This document shows positions 6,041 to 12,189 of a stretch of DNA of 15,623 nucleotides, piece after piece (position 1 is the stretch's first letter; every line of letters begins with the position of its first letter). The notes under the pieces are model-generated. The model did no database searches. It worked only from the letters and a program-made list of their open reading frames with translations, and was not told the origin of the DNA. The translations under genes were made by a program, and so were the position numbers. Origin of the DNA: Candidatus Microgenomates bacterium (GTDB taxonomy: Bacteria; Patescibacteriota; Microgenomatia; UBA1400; PJMF01); assembly GCA_015485595.1 (NCBI GenBank), contig WFTH01000026.1:1-15623 (forward strand), given 5' to 3'.

Positions 6041-6778
6041 ATGTCAGATAAACGACTAACTAACTTGCCCAAACCACAACAGATGATCGCAGTGCTTCAA
6101 GATAAACAAGAGTTTAATCCACGCTATGTGGAGCTTACTTTTGAGCTTAAGGAGCCACCGACTTTTGAGTTTTTAGCTGGTCAGTATCTCTCGATTCAGG
6201 TTTCACCTGAAGGAGAGAGACGGGCTTACTCGATTGCGTCGCCACCAAGCCTTAATCATGGTTTTCGGTTTTTGGTTGATTTTGCTCCGGGAGGAGTTGG
6301 TACCAGTTTTCTTAAAAACTTAACCTTTGGAGATCAAATAAAAGTGTTAGGTCCTTTAGGACACTTTGTGGTTGATCAATCAAGTAAAGAGCAGGCGCTT
6401 GTTTTTGTAGGTACCGGCTCAGGCATCGCCCCTTTAAGGAGTATGATAGATGACCTACTTGTGGACCGCCAAGACAAACGCCCAATTAGGCTTTACTGGG
6501 GCATGAGGCATGAGAGCGAGCTTTTTTGGCTTGAAGACTTTGAAAACCTGAACGAACAGTACAAAAACTTTGAGTTTTATCCGGTAATCTCGCAACCGGT
6601 GGGAGACTGGCCTCTTTCAACCGGTCACGTAACCGACATGATCTTGGCTCATAAGTTTGAGCCTCAGACCGGTTTTTATCTTTGTGGCAGGCAAACTATG
6701 ATCCAGGAGGTTACTCAACTGCTGAAGAAAAAACACCAAGTTAATGATAGTTTTATTCACTTTGAAAAGTATTACTAG
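6041..6778 (+). CDS. FNR-like FAD/NAD(P)-binding oxidoreductase
   Basis: This is a 245-residue soluble flavoprotein of the ferredoxin-NADP+ reductase superfamily, moving electrons between NAD(P)H and a carrier protein. The FAD-binding beta-barrel carries RAYSIASPP (61-69) and GGVGTSF (84-90). The NAD(P) domain carries GTGSGIAPLRSM (124-135) and CGRQTMIQEV (215-224). The chain ends in FEKYY, an aromatic C-terminus as in many FNRs. There is no 2Fe-2S domain and no membrane segment, so the electron partner must be a separate protein, not seen here. The ATG at 6041 has AAGGA 8 bp upstream, at the end of the GATAGAA array. I see no obvious promoter in the spacer. A role in giving electrons to Fe-S assembly would fit the neighbourhood but is inference. 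Confidence 0.9.
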   Translation: MSDKRLTNLPKPQQMIAVLQDKQEFNPRYVELTFELKEPPTFEFLAGQYLSIQVSPEGERRAYSIASPPSLNHGFRFLVDFAPGGVGTSFLKNLTFGDQIKVLGPLGHFVVDQSSKEQALVFVGTGSGIAPLRSMIDDLLVDRQDKRPIRLYWGMRHESELFWLEDFENLNEQYKNFEFYPVISQPVGDWPLSTGHVTDMILAHKFEPQTGFYLCGRQTMIQEVTQLLKKKHQVNDSFIHFEKYY

Positions 6779-6797
6779 CTTTTGATATGTTTAGTTA

Positions 6798-6826
6798 TTG
6801 ACAAGTAAGTGATTCTTGGTTATCTT
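6798..6826 (+). promoter_or_regulatory. Promoter of the membrane-anchored protein gene
   Basis: TTGACA at 6798-6803 and TATCTT at 6821-6826 are separated by 17 bp. The expected start of transcription is near 6833, about four bases before the ATG at 6837, so the mRNA is nearly leaderless. Confidence 0.75.
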
Positions 6827-6836
6827 AAAGATCAAG

Positions 6837-7352
6837 ATGAAAAAATACACTCCCTACCTTTTAGTTTTTTTAGTAGTTTTTATCTTAGGCATCTTGTTTT
6901 TCCGTTGGCGAGCAGCAAACAGACCCACGCCGCAGATTACGCCCGAAGGCATCTCGGTTGAGAACTTAACTGAGGATGAGGCTCAGAGTTTAATCAAAGG
7001 CACCCAAGATTATCAAGAGGTGTCGTTTGAGCCAAGTTCGTCAGAGCCAGCTATGGGTAGCGTACGTTACTTTATAAAGGATGGTCAACTTAAGTTTAGT
7101 GCCATTACTCAGCTTAGTTCAAAGAATGATTTGGACTATGTTCTTTGGGTTCGTTCTTTAAACAGTGGTGATTTTAAGCAAGTTGCTCGCTTAAAGCTTG
7201 TTAAAGGTGGAATGATCGGTAGTGGTTCTTTATCGATCCAGGCTTTACCCATAGAAGTAATTATCAGCACCGCTCAGTCACCAGAGGAAGTTCTAAACCA
7301 AGCAGTTATGACCGCGATCATTCCTGCTCCAGAGATAAACTCTGGTACTTGA
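6837..7352 (+). CDS. Membrane-anchored extracytoplasmic protein, possibly anti-sigma-factor-like domain
   Basis: The 171-residue protein starts MKKYTPYLL, has one hydrophobic segment at about residues 6-22 followed by FFRWR, and then a Pro- and Glu-rich linker and an exported domain. No lipobox Cys is present, so it is probably a single-pass anchored protein. The C-terminal stretch YVLWVRSLNSGDFKQVARLKL ... EVIISTAQSPEE vaguely resembles the extracytoplasmic beta-domain of RskA-type anti-sigma-K factors, but that match is weak and no sigma factor or anti-sigma helix region is present. I therefore do not assign a function. The ATG at 6837 is preferred to an upstream TTG at 6816, because the TTG lies upstream of the promoter -10 box. 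The gene has its own promoter and is followed by a hairpin. Confidence 0.75.
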   Translation: MKKYTPYLLVFLVVFILGILFFRWRAANRPTPQITPEGISVENLTEDEAQSLIKGTQDYQEVSFEPSSSEPAMGSVRYFIKDGQLKFSAITQLSSKNDLDYVLWVRSLNSGDFKQVARLKLVKGGMIGSGSLSIQALPIEVIISTAQSPEEVLNQAVMTAIIPAPEINSGT

Positions 7353-7377
7353 AGTGTAACCCGAGTGTGCTACACTT
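7352..7377. other. Inverted repeat after the membrane-anchored protein gene
   Basis: AAGTGTA (7352-7358) and TACACTT (7371-7377) form a 7-bp inverted repeat with a 12-base loop. No T-run follows, so it is not a typical intrinsic terminator. It ends 15 bp before the next gene's extended -10 box and could instead be an operator. Confidence 0.45.
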
Positions 7378-7392
7378 AAAGTAAGTAGAAAG

Positions 7393-7401
7393 TGGTATAA
7401 A
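7393..7401 (+). promoter_or_regulatory. Extended -10 promoter of the 69-residue protein gene
   Basis: TGGTATAAA has the TGn extension before a TATAAA box (7396-7401). No good -35 box is present. The predicted start near 7408 falls at the first bases of the hairpin at 7406-7425. Confidence 0.6.
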
Positions 7402-7405
7402 ATAT

Positions 7406-7425
7406 TATCCCAACAAGTTGGGATA
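7406..7425 (+). promoter_or_regulatory. Perfect 5' leader hairpin or operator
   Basis: TATCCCAAC and GTTGGGATA are perfect 9-base complements around AA. If transcription starts near 7408, the mRNA would begin with this stem-loop, followed by AGAAAGGG and the start codon. A 5'-terminal stem of this kind is known to slow mRNA decay; a dimeric repressor site is the alternative. Confidence 0.6.
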
Positions 7426-7438
7426 GAGAAAGGGCTAT

Positions 7439-7648
7439 ATGGCATATACCTACACCAACTCAAAAGGCCAGACCTACATTTTGCATTACAAAGATGTAAA
7501 ACTCAAGAACGGTCGAGTGCAGCGTATCTACTACTTTGCTCGAGATGAGCGTGACGGTGCTTTAGACGAGGTGCCTGAGGGCTACGAGGTAGTTGAGACC
7601 AAGCGCACCGGCATGCCTGTTCTAAGAAAAGCTAGAGTCAATGGTTAA
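7439..7648 (+). CDS. Small conserved-looking protein of unknown function (69 aa)
   Basis: This protein is short, charged and soluble, without Cys, signal peptide or membrane segment. It starts MAYTYTNSKGQTYILHYKDV and contains IYYFARDERDGALDEVPEGYEVVE, then KRTGMPVLRK. I recall similar small proteins in CPR genomes but know no function. Reality as a gene is well supported: an extended -10 promoter, a 5' hairpin, AGAAAGGG about six bases before the ATG, codon use like its neighbours, and a strong terminator directly after. It is therefore a single-gene transcription unit. The pattern of beta-strand-like segments and basic residues would fit a small nucleic-acid- or ribosome-associated protein, but this is only a guess. 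Confidence 0.8.
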   Translation: MAYTYTNSKGQTYILHYKDVKLKNGRVQRIYYFARDERDGALDEVPEGYEVVETKRTGMPVLRKARVNG

Positions 7649-7677
7649 GTAAGAGTTGATTGTTAAGTTAGAATAAG

Positions 7678-7706
7678 ACTCCCCTGATTATTCAGGGGAG
7701 TTTTTG
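7678..7706 (+). terminator. Strong rho-independent terminator
   Basis: ACTCCCCTGA (7678-7687), loop TTAT, and TCAGGGGAGT (7692-7701) form a perfect 10-bp stem followed by a T-run. This is the clearest terminator in the window and separates the 69-residue protein gene from the DUF59 operon. Confidence 0.95.
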
Positions 7707-7710
7707 TTAT

Positions 7711-7716
7711 TATAAT
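7711..7716 (+). promoter_or_regulatory. -10 box of the DUF59-rpiB-rpe operon
   Basis: A perfect TATAAT lies five bases after the terminator T-run. The expected transcription start, near 7723, leaves about six bases before the ATG at 7729 and no ribosome binding site. No clear -35 box is seen; its position would overlap the terminator stem. Confidence 0.55.
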
Positions 7717-7728
7717 TAAAATTAAAAG

Positions 7729-8058
7729 ATGACTAAAAAAGAACTGGTCAAACGGGTTTGGGATCAACTTGCTAAAGTTATTGATCCAGAGCTAGGCATA
7801 GACATTGTAAGCTTAGGTCTAGTTTATGATGTCTCGGTTGAGCTTGATCCTTTAAAGATAGACATCGATCTAACCTTAACTACAGCCGGCTGTCCTTTAG
7901 CCGGGGTGATTCAGGCGATGGTGGTTCAAACTGTACTTGATCTTAAGCTTGAAGATCTGTCTAAAGAAAAGATAAAGGTAAACTTGGTCTTTGATCCGCC
8001 GTGGACTCCTGATATGATGAGTCAAGCGGCTAAAACCAAGCTTAAGTTTTTATTATGA
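7729..8058 (+). CDS. DUF59 / MIP18-family protein, SufT-like
   Basis: DUF59 proteins of the MIP18/PaaD/SufT group take part in Fe-S protein maturation or in metal-dependent ring-hydroxylation systems. The 109-residue chain consists only of this domain: VIDPELGIDIVSLGLVYDV (17-35), LTLTTAGCPLAG (48-59) with the conserved Cys55, and VFDPPWTPDMMS (87-98). These are the classic signature blocks. In this window, with SufB, SufC and a SufU-like protein 2.5 kb upstream, a SufT-like Fe-S role is the best guess. It is not fused to an ApbC/NBP35 ATPase. The TATAAT upstream indicates a nearly leaderless mRNA. Its stop overlaps the rpiB start by four bases (ATGA), so the two are translationally coupled, which is odd for an Fe-S factor and a sugar isomerase. 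Confidence 0.88.
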   Translation: MTKKELVKRVWDQLAKVIDPELGIDIVSLGLVYDVSVELDPLKIDIDLTLTTAGCPLAGVIQAMVVQTVLDLKLEDLSKEKIKVNLVFDPPWTPDMMSQAAKTKLKFLL

Positions 8059-8525
8059 AAAAGGTCACTCTGCATCTTGGCGCTGATCATCGTGGTTTTG
8101 AGCTTAAAAACCAGTTGCTTGAGTGGTTAAAGCAGCAGAATAAGTTGGTTGTTGAGGTTAAGGATCATGGTGCGTATAAACTTGATCCTGATGATGACTA
8201 CCCAGACTTTGCTTTTGCGGTAGGTGAAGCGGTGGTGACCGAACCAGGTAGTTTGGGGGTGGTTATCTGTGGTTCGAGCGTAGGAGTTACCGTGGCCGCC
8301 AACAAAGTCAAAGGGGTAAGGGCAGCTTCCGCCTGTCAAGAGTTTGAGGTGGTTCATGGCAGAGAGCGAGACGGGTTAAACGTGCTAACTTTGGCTGCAG
8401 ACAAGCTTGATTTTAAGCAAGCCAAGCAGCTAGTTTTAACCTTTATTCAGATAGAACCAGCCTATGAGCCTCGCTTTGTTCGCCGAATTAAAAAGATAGA
8501 AAGTTACGAAAGACGTTCTTTATGA
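8055..8525 (+). CDS. rpiB: RpiB-type ribose/galactose isomerase family protein
   Basis: RpiB interconverts ribose 5-phosphate and ribulose 5-phosphate in the non-oxidative pentose phosphate pathway. The 156-residue length fits. Seen are GADHRGFELK (9-18) with Asp11 and His12, DDDYPDFA, and the active-site Cys72 in VVICGSSVGVTVAANKVKGVRAA. Two features differ from E. coli RpiB: the phosphate loop reads GSSVG, not GTGVG, and the HND motif around E. coli His99 reads RDG, so Arg105 replaces that His. The C-terminal GRH region is also not recognisable, reading PRFVRR. The enzyme may have another sugar-phosphate substrate. The gene overlaps DUF59 and rpe by ATGA at both ends, giving a tightly coupled operon. 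Family is sure; exact reaction less so. Confidence 0.88.
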   Translation: MKKVTLHLGADHRGFELKNQLLEWLKQQNKLVVEVKDHGAYKLDPDDDYPDFAFAVGEAVVTEPGSLGVVICGSSVGVTVAANKVKGVRAASACQEFEVVHGRERDGLNVLTLAADKLDFKQAKQLVLTFIQIEPAYEPRFVRRIKKIESYERRSL

Positions 8526-9178
8526 CCATCTATCCAGCTATCTTAACCGGTGACATCGTAAAGGCCCAGTCTCAGCTTAAGCAGGCAAAAAAACTTGATG
8601 TGAGCGGGGTTCACCTAGATGTGATCGATGGTTTCTACGCCGACAACCTAACCTTAACCCCGGCTGACTTTGCCCTACTTGATTTCGGCTTGCTAAAGGC
8701 TGATTTTCATCTGATGGTTGACGAACCGATGGACTATCTTTATGAGATTATTGATCACAAGACAAGCTTGCCAACCAGAGCGGTTATTGGTCAGGTAGAG
8801 AAGATGAGCTATCCTTTAGAGTTTGTAACCGAGGTTAAACGGTATGATTTTTTAGCTGGACTGTCTCTTGATCTTTTTACTCCTTTGGACGAGATAGAAC
8901 CGAAGGTATGGGAGAAGCTGGATGTGATTCAGTTAATGGGAGTTAGAGCCGGTTTTCAAGGGCAGGATTTTAATCGGCAGGTTGTTCAGCTAGTAAAGGA
9001 GGTTGTGAGTTTTCGTAAAAACCAAGGATTGAACCTAGCCATTATAGTTGATGGTGGGGTAAACCTAACAAACATTTCTTTAGTTTCTCAAGCCGGCGCA
9101 GACGCAGTGGCGGTAGGCAGCGGTCTTTGGCAAGCTAAGGATGTTATGGGGACCTTTAAACAACTCAGCCAAGCCTAA
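8522..9178 (+). CDS. rpe: Ribulose-phosphate 3-epimerase-like protein
   Basis: Rpe interconverts ribulose 5-phosphate and xylulose 5-phosphate on a TIM barrel. Of 218 residues, the metal and acid-base residues are in place: HLDVIDG (His31, Asp33), DFHLMVDEP (His63) and IIVDGGVN (Asp177). GFQGQDF matches the GFGGQxF phosphate loop and VAVGSGLW the C-terminal phosphate motif. Divergences are PAIL for PSIL near the N-terminus, GVRAGF for the usual NPGF, and GQVEK where many Rpe proteins have HxEA. It is therefore a divergent member, and an allulose- or other pentulose-phosphate epimerase is possible. The start overlaps the rpiB stop by four bases. RpiB plus Rpe together suggest a pentose-phosphate shunt without an oxidative branch, which is inference. 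Confidence 0.87.
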   Translation: MTIYPAILTGDIVKAQSQLKQAKKLDVSGVHLDVIDGFYADNLTLTPADFALLDFGLLKADFHLMVDEPMDYLYEIIDHKTSLPTRAVIGQVEKMSYPLEFVTEVKRYDFLAGLSLDLFTPLDEIEPKVWEKLDVIQLMGVRAGFQGQDFNRQVVQLVKEVVSFRKNQGLNLAIIVDGGVNLTNISLVSQAGADAVAVGSGLWQAKDVMGTFKQLSQA

Positions 9179-9185
9179 CTGTCTA

Positions 9186-9214
9186 TTGCTAAAAGTTTAT
9201 ATCTAGGTTTTAAT
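9186..9214 (+). promoter_or_regulatory. Possible promoter of the LOG-family gene
   Basis: TTGCTA (9186-9191) and TTTAAT (9209-9214) are spaced by 17 bp, giving a start near 9221 and a leader of about ten bases. Boxes are imperfect in an AT-rich spacer. Confidence 0.4.
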
Positions 9215-9230
9215 AAAGCTTTGTTTTGTT

Positions 9231-9860
9231 ATGAAACTTGGAGATAGTCAAACTCTTGCCAAACTACTTGAACAAACTCAGCCATGTCGACTGCAGAAGG
9301 TAGCTTTTTTTGGCGGAGCTGATATAGATGGCAGTCACCCTGTTTATAAGCAGGCTTATGAAGCTGCGCGCTTGACTGCCAAGCTAGGCAAGACGGTGAT
9401 TAACGGTGGTGGTCCGGGAGTAATGTTGGCAGCCACGAGCGGAGCTCGGTCGGTGGGGGGAAAGACGATCACGGTCGCTTTTCAACCAGACAAGCAGGAG
9501 ATGCCGGAGTTTTCCGAGGAGACGGTCGAAAACCAACCTGATGTGAAGATCATCATGCCCGACCTCATGTCTCGACAACTGGGCTTGATCGACCTAGCTG
9601 ATCTATTTGTTATCTTTAAAGGAGGTACCGGAACTTTAAGTGAGTGGACTATGGTGTGGTTATTTGCCCATTTAAAGGTTGGTCATCATAAACCAATTAT
9701 CCTTTATGGTGATTTTTGGCACCAAGTCATAAAAACCATCAACCAGCACTTCTTGATTGATGAAGTCGAGAACAGTGTCTACACTATAGTCTCTAACCTA
9801 GACGAGTTCTTTCAAGCTCTGAAACAGTCCGAGTCCGAGCTGGCTCAAAGGTGCCTTTAG
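9231..9860 (+). CDS. LOG-family protein (lysine-decarboxylase-like Rossmann fold, phosphoribohydrolase type)
   Basis: LOG-family proteins split nucleoside 5'-monophosphates into base and ribose 5-phosphate, as in cytokinin activation; bacterial substrates are often unknown. The 209-residue protein has FFGGADIDGSHPVY near the N-terminus, GGGPGVMLAAT (59-69), an Arg in MSRQLGLID (115) where the family has its catalytic Arg, and KGGTGTLSEW (130-139), matching the family's PGGxGTxxE with Glu138 kept. The KGG start of that motif and the long C-terminal part place it nearer the TIGR00725-like branch than the plant enzyme. It has its own possible promoter, and a PfkB kinase follows 60 bp later. Release of ribose 5-phosphate would feed the upstream RpiB/Rpe pair, which is a plausible but untested link. 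Confidence 0.85.
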   Translation: MKLGDSQTLAKLLEQTQPCRLQKVAFFGGADIDGSHPVYKQAYEAARLTAKLGKTVINGGGPGVMLAATSGARSVGGKTITVAFQPDKQEMPEFSEETVENQPDVKIIMPDLMSRQLGLIDLADLFVIFKGGTGTLSEWTMVWLFAHLKVGHHKPIILYGDFWHQVIKTINQHFLIDEVENSVYTIVSNLDEFFQALKQSESELAQRCL

Positions 9861-9892
9861 AGGTTACCCTCTTTTAGCTAACTTTAAGTCTG

Positions 9893-9901
9893 TGTTAAAC
9901 T
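9893..9901 (+). promoter_or_regulatory. Extended -10 promoter of the PfkB-family gene
   Basis: TGTTAAACT contains a TGn extension and TAAACT (9896-9901), the same -10 form as before the UDG gene at 12249-12257. Transcription would start near 9908, with AAGGA at 9907-9911 forming the very start of the mRNA. Confidence 0.5.
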
Positions 9902-9920
9902 AAGGTAAGGACGCCTGCCT

Positions 9921-10829
9921 ATGTATGATGTGATTACCGTTGGTTCTAGTTTGGTGGACATCTTTGTTCACTCCAGATTTTTTTCCTTAAAGCCATCTAG
10001 AAAGGGGGTGCTTTTGTGTCAGCGGTACGGCCAAAAACTAGAGGTGGATAGCTTTCGAGTTTTAACTGGAGGTGGTGGGAGCAATACCGCAGTTGGTTTT
10101 TCTCGCTTGGGTTTTCGTACTGGGGTGATTAGCGAGTTGGGACAGGATGTTTTTGCCAAGTTGGTCATAGATGAGTTTCATGCCGAGAAGGTGTTTACCA
10201 ACTTGGTTATTGAGGAGAAAAAAGAGGCTACGGGAGGATCGGTAATTTTGGTGGATGACCAAGGTGGTCGCACAGTGATGGTTCATCGTGGAGCAGCCAG
10301 CATGCTTGACCCACACGATATACGGGAAGGACCGGTTAGACGTGCCGGTTGGATCCATCTCTCTAGCATTAATGGGCGGTTGGCAACTTTAAACAAACTT
10401 TTTTATTTAAGGAAGGAGGCTGGCAACCTAAGTTTTAATCCCGGCAGAAGAGAACTAGAGCTTTTAAGAAATCATCAGCTTGATCTAGGCTTATGGCCGG
10501 TGACGGTTTTTTTGGTAAATCAAAAAGAGTGGCTTCAGTTAGGTTCGATGGCCAAGTTGATCTTAAAGCAGACACCGGTGGTGGTGATTACGAATGGTGG
10601 TCAAACCGGCGCGGTGATCACCCAAAAGGAGGGTGCGTTTAACTTTCGCCCTTCAAAAGTGCGATCGATCGATGATACTGGAGCGGGTGATGCCTTTGCG
10701 GTTGGGTTTTTAACTGAGTATATTAAACGCAAGCCGATTACAACAGCGATTAAATTTGGGGTTAAAAACGCTCAGTCGGTGATTAAATACTTTGGAGCGA
10801 AAAAAGGTTTGATTAGAAGGTATGATTAA
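9921..10829 (+). CDS. PfkB-family (ribokinase-like) carbohydrate kinase
   Basis: PfkB kinases phosphorylate sugars or nucleosides with ATP. The 302-residue protein shows all key features: GSSLVDI near the N-terminus, substrate-site GGGGSNTAVGFSRLG (50-64), NQKE (200-203) matching the NxxE magnesium motif, and DDTGAGDAFAVGFL (251-264) with the catalytic base Asp257 and the anion hole. Residues 92-120 form the lid-like strand region. The substrate cannot be told from sequence; ribokinase, adenosine-kinase-like and fructokinase members share these motifs. Position next to a LOG-family protein and the RpiB/Rpe operon fits salvage of ribose or nucleosides. It has an extended -10 promoter and AAGGA ten bases before the ATG. 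A long heptamer array follows the stop directly. Confidence 0.92.
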   Translation: MYDVITVGSSLVDIFVHSRFFSLKPSRKGVLLCQRYGQKLEVDSFRVLTGGGGSNTAVGFSRLGFRTGVISELGQDVFAKLVIDEFHAEKVFTNLVIEEKKEATGGSVILVDDQGGRTVMVHRGAASMLDPHDIREGPVRRAGWIHLSSINGRLATLNKLFYLRKEAGNLSFNPGRRELELLRNHQLDLGLWPVTVFLVNQKEWLQLGSMAKLILKQTPVVVITNGGQTGAVITQKEGAFNFRPSKVRSIDDTGAGDAFAVGFLTEYIKRKPITTAIKFGVKNAQSVIKYFGAKKGLIRRYD

Positions 10830-10830
10830 C

Positions 10831-10935
10831 TTGATACTGGACTAGATAGAAGATGGAAGATGGAAGAGTATTGAAAATTGATAATTAAAAATGAAAAACT
10901 AAAAATTTAGAGTTTTGAATTTAGAATTTAGGTCA
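10831..10935 (+). repeat. Fifteen-unit drifting heptamer array before the Lon-like gene
   Basis: The whole spacer reads as 7-bp units in one unbroken register: TTGATAC, TGGACTA, GATAGAA, GATGGAA, GATGGAA, GAGTATT, GAAAATT, GATAATT, AAAAATG, AAAAACT, AAAAATT, TAGAGTT, TTGAATT, TAGAATT, TAGGTCA. Neighbouring units resemble each other while the two ends differ. It ends two bases before the next ATG, which has only AGGT as a possible ribosome binding site. Confidence 0.85.
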
Positions 10936-10937
10936 CT

Positions 10938-11996
10938 ATGTCTGATTTTAAACAGATCCTCCAGCAAGAGATAGATGAGCTTAAGGCTAAAGCTCAAGCC
11001 TCCAAAATGCCTGAAGAGATGCGGCGCAAGGTGGATAAAGAGATCTTGGCGCTTGAGCGGTCTGTTGAGCTTGGCAGTTATGATGAAAAGTACGAAAAGG
11101 TCTCTAAGTGGATTGACTGGGTGGTGCGGGTGCCATGGGAAAAAGAAACCGAGGACAACCTGGATGTTAAACGGGCAGCAGAGATCTTTAACAAGCATCA
11201 CTACGGCATGCAGGAGGTGAAGGATCGCTTTTTGGAGTATATCTCGGTTTTAAAGCTTAGAAAGCAACAAGGTGCAGAGAGCGAGTTTAGAGCTCCAAGT
11301 CTTTTACTGGTTGGGTTGGTGGGTACGGGAAAGACTACCTTTGCTTACTCTTTAGCAGAGGCGCTTAATCGTAAACTAGTGCGTATTCCTTTTGGTGGTA
11401 TGGGATCAGCCAAGGAGTTAAGGGGTGAGTCACGCCTAATCTTAGGAGCAGAGCCAGGTAGGGTGATTAAAGGCATCTGTGAGATGGGAGTGCGCAACCC
11501 GGTTATTTTACTAGATGAGATTGATCGTGTGGCCAAAGAAGCAAACAGAGATATTATGGGTGTGTTGGTAGAGCTTCTAGATCCAGCTCAAAACCACGCT
11601 TTTCGCGATAACTACATAGACTATCCGGTTAACCTGTCACATGCTATCTTTTTAGCCACCGCAAACAACACGCGCGACATTGCCACTGCGGTGCTTGATC
11701 GCATGGAGAAGATCTCCATGCCTTCTTATACCGACCATGAGAAGATTATGATTGCCAAGAAGTACATCTTGCCTCGACTGCTTAAAGAGTCAGGTTTAAG
11801 AGAGAATCAGCTGATTATTCAAGATGAGGTCTGGCCGATCATCACTCGACCTTTGGGGTTTGATGCTGGTATTAGAACGCTTCAGCGCACGCTTGAAGGG
11901 GCGGTGCGTAAAGCGGCACGCATCATTGTTGAGAAAGGCTACCCAGAGGTCTACATCACCATGGAGAATAAGGATATCTTTTTGCCGAGATACTAG
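10938..11996 (+). CDS. Lon-like AAA+ ATPase lacking the peptidase domain
   Basis: Full Lon (about 780 residues) is an ATP-driven protease. This 352-residue protein keeps only Lon's middle helical region and AAA+ module. Lon-specific stretches are WIDWVVRVPWEKETEDNLDVKRAAEI (58-83) and HHYGMQEVKDRFLEY (87-101). The ATPase has Walker A GLVGTGKT (126-133), Walker B VILLDEID (189-196), sensor-1 ATANN (240-244), Arg finger LDRME (253-257) and sensor-2 Arg313. The substrate-binding N-terminal domain and the Ser-Lys peptidase domain are absent; the chain stops just where the peptidase would begin, and the next 260 bp are repeat DNA with no remnant. Pore loop RLILGAEPG (166-174) has Ile168 where Lon has a conserved Tyr. 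It is probably a remodelling ATPase or works with a separate peptidase. Confidence 0.88.
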   Translation: MSDFKQILQQEIDELKAKAQASKMPEEMRRKVDKEILALERSVELGSYDEKYEKVSKWIDWVVRVPWEKETEDNLDVKRAAEIFNKHHYGMQEVKDRFLEYISVLKLRKQQGAESEFRAPSLLLVGLVGTGKTTFAYSLAEALNRKLVRIPFGGMGSAKELRGESRLILGAEPGRVIKGICEMGVRNPVILLDEIDRVAKEANRDIMGVLVELLDPAQNHAFRDNYIDYPVNLSHAIFLATANNTRDIATAVLDRMEKISMPSYTDHEKIMIAKKYILPRLLKESGLRENQLIIQDEVWPIITRPLGFDAGIRTLQRTLEGAVRKAARIIVEKGYPEVYITMENKDIFLPRY

Positions 11997-12002
11997 ATTA
12001 GT

Positions 12003-12142
12003 TTGGAGTCAGGAGTTGGTAGTTGGGAGTAAAAGAAACTAAGAGCTAATTACTTCCCACACCCTACTTCTTACTTACCCTGCTACCCATTACCTACTAC
12101 CTACTACAAACTCACTACAAACTAAATCACGAATGACGAATC
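12003..12142 (+). repeat. Twenty-unit heptamer array downstream of the Lon-like gene
   Basis: This is the longest gene-free stretch. In one register it reads TTGGAGT, CAGGAGT, TGGTAGT, TGGGAGT, three AT-rich units, then ACTTCCC, ACACCCT, ACTTCTT, ACTTACC, CTGCTAC, CCATTAC, CTACTAC, CTACTAC, AAACTCA, CTACAAA, CTAAATC, ACGAATG, ACGAATC. The G-rich left part and C-rich right part are roughly complementary, so a transcript could fold back around 12024-12058. No ORF of note is present. Confidence 0.85.
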
Positions 12143-12158
12143 CGTCAGCTGGCGGATT
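12139..12158. repeat. REP-like palindrome with CAGCTG centre
   Basis: AATCCGTCAG and CTGGCGGATT are complementary except for one G-T pair, centred on CAGCTG. It overlaps the last heptamer unit. Its TCCGYCAGCTGRCGGA core is of the same type as the decayed centre at 2278-2292. Confidence 0.7.
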
Positions 12159-12167
12159 AAATAACGA

Positions 12168-12181
12168 AAAGTTTAAACTTT
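12168..12181. repeat. Perfect 14-bp AT-rich palindrome
   Basis: AAAGTTTAAACTTT is fully self-complementary and lies between the two GC-rich palindromes. Purpose unknown; it may be chance in AT-rich repeat DNA. Confidence 0.4.
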
Positions 12182-12189
12182 AAGTTGTG

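Noticed and set aside
6816-6836. TTG start for the membrane-anchored protein
   Set aside because: It lies upstream of the -10 box at 6821, so it would not be on the mRNA made from that promoter.
7352-7377. Intrinsic terminator after the membrane-anchored gene
   Set aside because: The loop is long and no T-run follows; listed only as an inverted repeat.
9859-9875. Terminator after the LOG-family gene (AGAGG-TTAC-CCTCT-TTT)
   Set aside because: The stem is only 5 bp and starts in the last codons; too weak to call.
11824-12042. Possible frameshifted continuation of the Lon-like gene
   Set aside because: The other-frame translation shows no Lon peptidase residues and runs into repeat DNA, so the short form is not explained by a single frameshift.
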